Below are positions 35,246 to 37,115 of a stretch of DNA of 37,115 bases, piece by piece. Position 1 is the stretch's first letter, and each line of letters begins with the position of its first letter. Origin of the DNA: Paenalicyclobacillus cellulosilyticus (GTDB lineage: Bacteria > Bacillota > Bacilli > Alicyclobacillales > Alicyclobacillaceae); assembly GCF_014647315.1 (NCBI RefSeq), contig NZ_BMOY01000028.1:1-37115 (forward strand), in the 5' to 3' direction. The position numbers were made by a program, and so were the translations under genes. Below the pieces are notes generated by a model that saw nothing but the letters and a program-made list of their open reading frames with translations, searched no databases and was not told the DNA's origin.

Positions 35246-35297
35246 CGCAGAAGCCCTCCACGCCGCATCTTCGTGCCCGGGCGGCGGCGAGAAATAG

Positions 35298-35318
35298 GCC
35301 GCGCCAACCGGGCGCGGC
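35298..35318 (-). other. GC hairpin in the lepA leader
   Basis: Perfect 8-bp stem GCCGCGCC/GGCGCGGC with a 5-base loop, 52 bases before the lepA start and downstream of the predicted lepA promoter. The minus-strand bases after it (CTATTTCT) are only weakly T-rich. It may terminate the upstream transporter transcript or attenuate lepA. Confidence 0.5.
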
Positions 35319-35340
35319 TGTACCTGTGCATACCGAAACC

Positions 35341-35369
35341 AGTTTAGCAAAGATCCCGCCGCCGGACAA
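35341..35369 (-). promoter_or_regulatory. Candidate promoter of lepA
   Basis: Minus-strand TTGTCC (35364-35369), a 17-base spacer and TAAACT (35341-35346), each four of six matches to consensus. It lies between the transporter stop and the lepA start. Confidence 0.4.
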
Positions 35370-35431
35370 TTGCACGGCTGCTGCGGCACCCATGCCGGTT
35401 CACGCTGCCGTGGCTTCCTTTGCGCGCCTCC

Positions 35432-36166
35432 TCACCGTGGGGCGCGGGGATGGGCATGGGGGCGGACATGGGAGTGGACATGGACATGGACATGGCCTTG
35501 ACCCGTCCAAGCGGCCGCCACCGAAGCCCACGCTTCCCGCAGCGCGAAGTGGACAATGCCGAGCGCCGCCAACGGATCGATCCACCACAAGCCGGGCAGC
35601 CACGCTTCGAACGCCAGGCTGGCGAGCAGCGTCCAGGCCATGTACGCGCACGTCATGCTGCACGCCGCATCGCCGATGAGCGCCGGGCTGTCCAGCAAGC
35701 GGCCGAGCCGCAGCTTCTGGCGCCCGAGCCACGGCGTCACCAGCGCGGAAGCGATGGCGACGGCCCATCCAGCCCATGTCGCGTGCACCTGGTGGTGTGC
35801 CGCCGCGCGCACGCCCGCCTCCCACGCCACATACCCGGCGAGGCCGAACAAGAGCAGGCCCACCACGCCGGACGCCGCACGCTCACCGCGCGCGTGCCAA
35901 CGCCCGAGGCGCCCGCTGTACTCCATGGCGAGCCGCGCCAGCAGCACGGCGCCCGCGAGCCATTCGATGGCGCTGTCGACGCAAAACGCGGTGATGGCGA
36001 GACTCCCGGCCTGGAACGCGGCCCAGGCTCCAAACGCCGCTTCCGCCACCACCCACAGGCAAGCGATGAGCTCGACACCGACCGCCCGGCCCAGCCACGC
36101 GCGCCGCCGGGCGGCCGCGATCGCGGCCGTGACGGGGTCGCCCCTGCCTTGATCATCCGGGTACAT
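35432..36166 (-). CDS. Cation-diffusion-facilitator-like transporter with histidine-rich tail
   Basis: The 244-residue protein has about six hydrophobic segments and belongs to the compact CDF-like family. SLAITAFCVDSAIEWLAGAV (about 54-73) and LIGDAACSMTCAYMAW (164-179) followed by WIDPLAALGIVHFALREAW match conserved parts. Such proteins export divalent cations by proton antiport. The metal-site positions are D-x3-E rather than H-x3-D, so the substrate is uncertain. The tail HVHVHVHSHVRPHAH is histidine-rich and probably binds Zn, Ni or Co. The ATG at 36166 has only a weak ribosome-binding site and overlaps the upstream gene by 14 bases, so translation is probably coupled. Confidence 0.8.
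   Translation of the reverse strand: MYPDDQGRGDPVTAAIAAARRRAWLGRAVGVELIACLWVVAEAAFGAWAAFQAGSLAITAFCVDSAIEWLAGAVLLARLAMEYSGRLGRWHARGERAASGVVGLLLFGLAGYVAWEAGVRAAAHHQVHATWAGWAVAIASALVTPWLGRQKLRLGRLLDSPALIGDAACSMTCAYMAWTLLASLAFEAWLPGLWWIDPLAALGIVHFALREAWASVAAAWTGQGHVHVHVHSHVRPHAHPRAPR
35475..35492. repeat. Hexamer repeat encoding the His tail
   Basis: Three exact TGGACA units encode the alternating Val-His part of the transporter's C-terminus on the minus strand. Unit changes would lengthen or shorten the metal-binding tail in frame. Confidence 0.7.
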
Positions 36167-36635
36167 GCGTCATCCCGGCCGCACCAGCCCGTCCGGACGC
36201 CTCCCCGCCCGGCTGCTCCAGAAAGAGGGTCTGCAGCAGGCCGGACAGCAGCGAACCGAACGCCCGTTGAATGTGATTGCCGATGACGACGCCCCCTTCG
36301 TCGATGGCGGCGCCAAGCGGGCTGTACATCGTGGTGGATGGCGCGAGGCTTGCCCCGTGCGCAGCGATGCCCGTACGCGACGGCGCGCGGGAGGATTCGT
36401 CTTGCGGCGGGAAAGCCTGCGCATCCCCCGCAGGGCTTTGCGGCGGCAAAGCCGCTTCGGCCGCCAAGTCCGCCGGGCGTGCCGCTTGGCCCGGATACGC
36501 CGCGGCGAGCGAAGAGATCCCCACCGCGATGGCCGACAGCACCATCGCGGTCCCCCCGACGAGGAGGATGATGAACACGGCGCCGGCGATGGCGTGCTTC
36601 AATCCCCGCTTCAATGTCGCGAGCCACGGATCCAT
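36153..36635 (-). CDS. Unknown membrane-anchored protein
   Basis: I do not recognise this 160-residue protein with certainty. A short basic N-terminus (LATLKRGLKHA) leads to one transmembrane helix (about 13-38, AIAGAVFIILLVGGTAMVLS). A Pro/Ala/Gln-rich, presumably extracellular linker follows, and then a conserved-looking amphipathic segment, AIDEGGVVIGNHIQRAFGSL. In B. subtilis yqxA (DUF3679), a small one-helix protein, lies between spoIIP and lepA; the topology here and the place near lepA make a distant relationship possible but unproven. I start at ATG 36635 with GCGAGG upstream; ATG 36662 has no ribosome-binding site. It overlaps the transporter gene by 14 bases. Confidence 0.6.
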   Translation of the reverse strand: MDPWLATLKRGLKHAIAGAVFIILLVGGTAMVLSAIAVGISSLAAAYPGQAARPADLAAEAALPPQSPAGDAQAFPPQDESSRAPSRTGIAAHGASLAPSTTMYSPLGAAIDEGGVVIGNHIQRAFGSLLSGLLQTLFLEQPGGEASGRAGAAGMTHVPG

Positions 36636-36698
36636 CTCGTCTCGCCTCGCCCTCGTTGGCATGGTTCTGCGGCGGAAGACCGCAGCAAGCTTGGTTCA

Positions 36699-36710
36699 AT
36701 AGCATGCTAT
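36699..36710. promoter_or_regulatory. 12-bp palindrome in the divergent intergenic region
   Basis: ATAGCATGCTAT is a perfect 12-base palindrome, midway between the divergent genes at 36635 and 36853. It could be a dimeric regulator's site; nothing else supports that. Confidence 0.3.
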
Positions 36711-36768
36711 GACCAGGCCCCGCAGGGTATGACAAACCAGACCGCTGCCAAGGCGGATCGACCCGGCG

Positions 36769-36797
36769 CTGACACACGCCCCGGTTCCTGGTATGCT
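36769..36797 (+). promoter_or_regulatory. Sigma-A promoter of the rightmost gene
   Basis: CTGACA (36769-36774), a 17-base spacer and TATGCT (36792-36797), ahead of the plus-strand gene starting at 36853. The predicted leader is about 50 bases. Confidence 0.6.
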
Positions 36798-36852
36798 AGA
36801 AGAGAGGAAGCGTGCAAGCGCGGCGATACGGCATGCGAGGGAGGGATGGCGT

Positions 36853-37115
36853 GTGGAGCCGATGGCATGGTTGCCGGCGGCATGGAACATGGGGCGCGCG
36901 TACCCAGGGGACGCCTCGGCCGCGCCGCCGCGCGGGCAAGCGGCTGCCCCCGGCACCGCGGCGACCGCGGCGGAAAGCCGGGCGGCGTTTGGCCAAGCCT
37001 TGGCGTCCGCTGACGTTGCGACGCAGTTCGAACGAGCGCTCGCGGCGTGGCTCGCCGTGGAACTGGGTGCGACGTGGCCGCAAACCGTGGCGCCGTTCGC
37101 AACCGCGACCGCCGA
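36853..37115 (+). CDS. Unidentified protein, N-terminal part (cut by window edge)
   Basis: An open frame with GTG at 36853 and GGAGGGA 7 bases upstream runs off the right edge after 87 codons. It begins MEPMAWLPAAWNMGRAYPGD, passes through an Ala/Pro-rich stretch and reaches a more ordered, helical-looking segment, SRAAFGQALASADVATQF, then LAAWLAVELGATWPQ. A promoter lies about 50 bases upstream, which supports a real gene. I cannot assign a family from this fragment. In B. subtilis spoIIP, gpr and rpsT lie beyond lepA; this sequence does not resemble their N-termini and points the opposite way. Confidence 0.6.
   Translation, partial: MEPMAWLPAAWNMGRAYPGDASAAPPRGQAAAPGTAATAAESRAAFGQALASADVATQFERALAAWLAVELGATWPQTVAPFATATA

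Noticed and set aside
32231..35347. A 1038-codon plus-strand open frame antisense to hemW and lepA
   Set aside because: It lies opposite two conserved genes and carries no motif or ribosome-binding site supporting expression.
36695..36730. Sigma-G-like -10 (CATGCTA) ahead of the unknown minus-strand gene
   Set aside because: The nearest -35-like sequence is 21 bases away rather than 17-18, and the match falls inside the palindrome, so it is likely chance.
36165..37013. A 282-codon plus-strand open frame across the divergent gap
   Set aside because: It covers the minus-strand unknown gene, both intergenic signals and a different frame of the right-hand gene. The frame at 36853 has a promoter and ribosome-binding site and is preferred.

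Overview
The window reads as chromosome of a high-GC, spore-forming member of the Bacillota, most like the Alicyclobacillus/Kyrpidia group. Three things point there: the genes recO-yqfL-dnaG-rpoD, yqfCD-phoH-yqfF-ybeY-dgkA-era and hrcA-grpE-dnaK-dnaJ-prmA-rsmE-mtaB occur in the order typical of Bacillus relatives; sporulation-type genes are present (yqfC, yqfD, and a YqzL-type small protein); and coding DNA is GC-rich with frequent GTG and TTG starts. I assign no species. Nearly all genes lie on the minus strand. No prophage, insertion sequence, CRISPR array, tRNA or rRNA was found.

Layout on the plus-strand coordinate. 1-150: the 3' end of groEL and its terminator. 215-738: a CDGSH iron-sulfur protein and a doubtful small gene. 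3933-647 (minus): a compact accessory operon of a LOG/TIGR00725-type protein, a YerB-like lipoprotein, a metallo-beta-lactamase-fold hydrolase and a NUDIX hydrolase. 5376-4119 (minus): a well-formed sigma-A promoter driving YceI and an NADPH-dependent FMN reductase, ending in a terminator. 5961-5413 (minus): RNase P RNA of type A architecture with its own promoter and terminator. 8589-6080 (minus): ydcF-like, trmK and nif3, followed by a G-quadruplex-capable heptamer repeat.

13946-8732 (minus): yqzL, recO, yqfL, dnaG and rpoD, the replication/transcription macromolecular-synthesis region. 20835-14086 (minus): yqfC, yqfD, phoH, yqfF, ybeY, dgkA and era, translationally coupled, behind a sigma-E-like promoter. 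21703-20852 (minus): rpsU and yqeY with promoter and terminator. 21766-22707 (plus): a Na/Pi cotransporter, the only complete plus-strand gene in the middle of the window.

33412-22704 (minus): hemW, hrcA, grpE, dnaK, dnaJ, prmA, rsmE, mtaB and a two-domain protein. The chaperone operon starts at a consensus promoter followed by a perfect CIRCE, so HrcA represses its own operon; the groEL end at the left edge belongs to the same chaperone system. 36635-33443 (minus): an unknown membrane-anchored protein, a cation-diffusion-facilitator-like transporter with a histidine tail, and lepA. 36853-37115 (plus): the start of a divergent gene cut by the window edge.

The most unusual item is the protein at 22704-23915: a canonical NUDIX domain fused to a domain resembling deoxyribose-phosphate aldolase that lacks the Schiff-base lysine. 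Other points of interest are the G4-forming repeat beside rnpB, paired stem-loops between dnaK and dnaJ, convergent stop codons that overlap, and losses from the conserved cluster (no cdd, glyQS, yqfA/yqfB, or spoIIP/gpr where expected).
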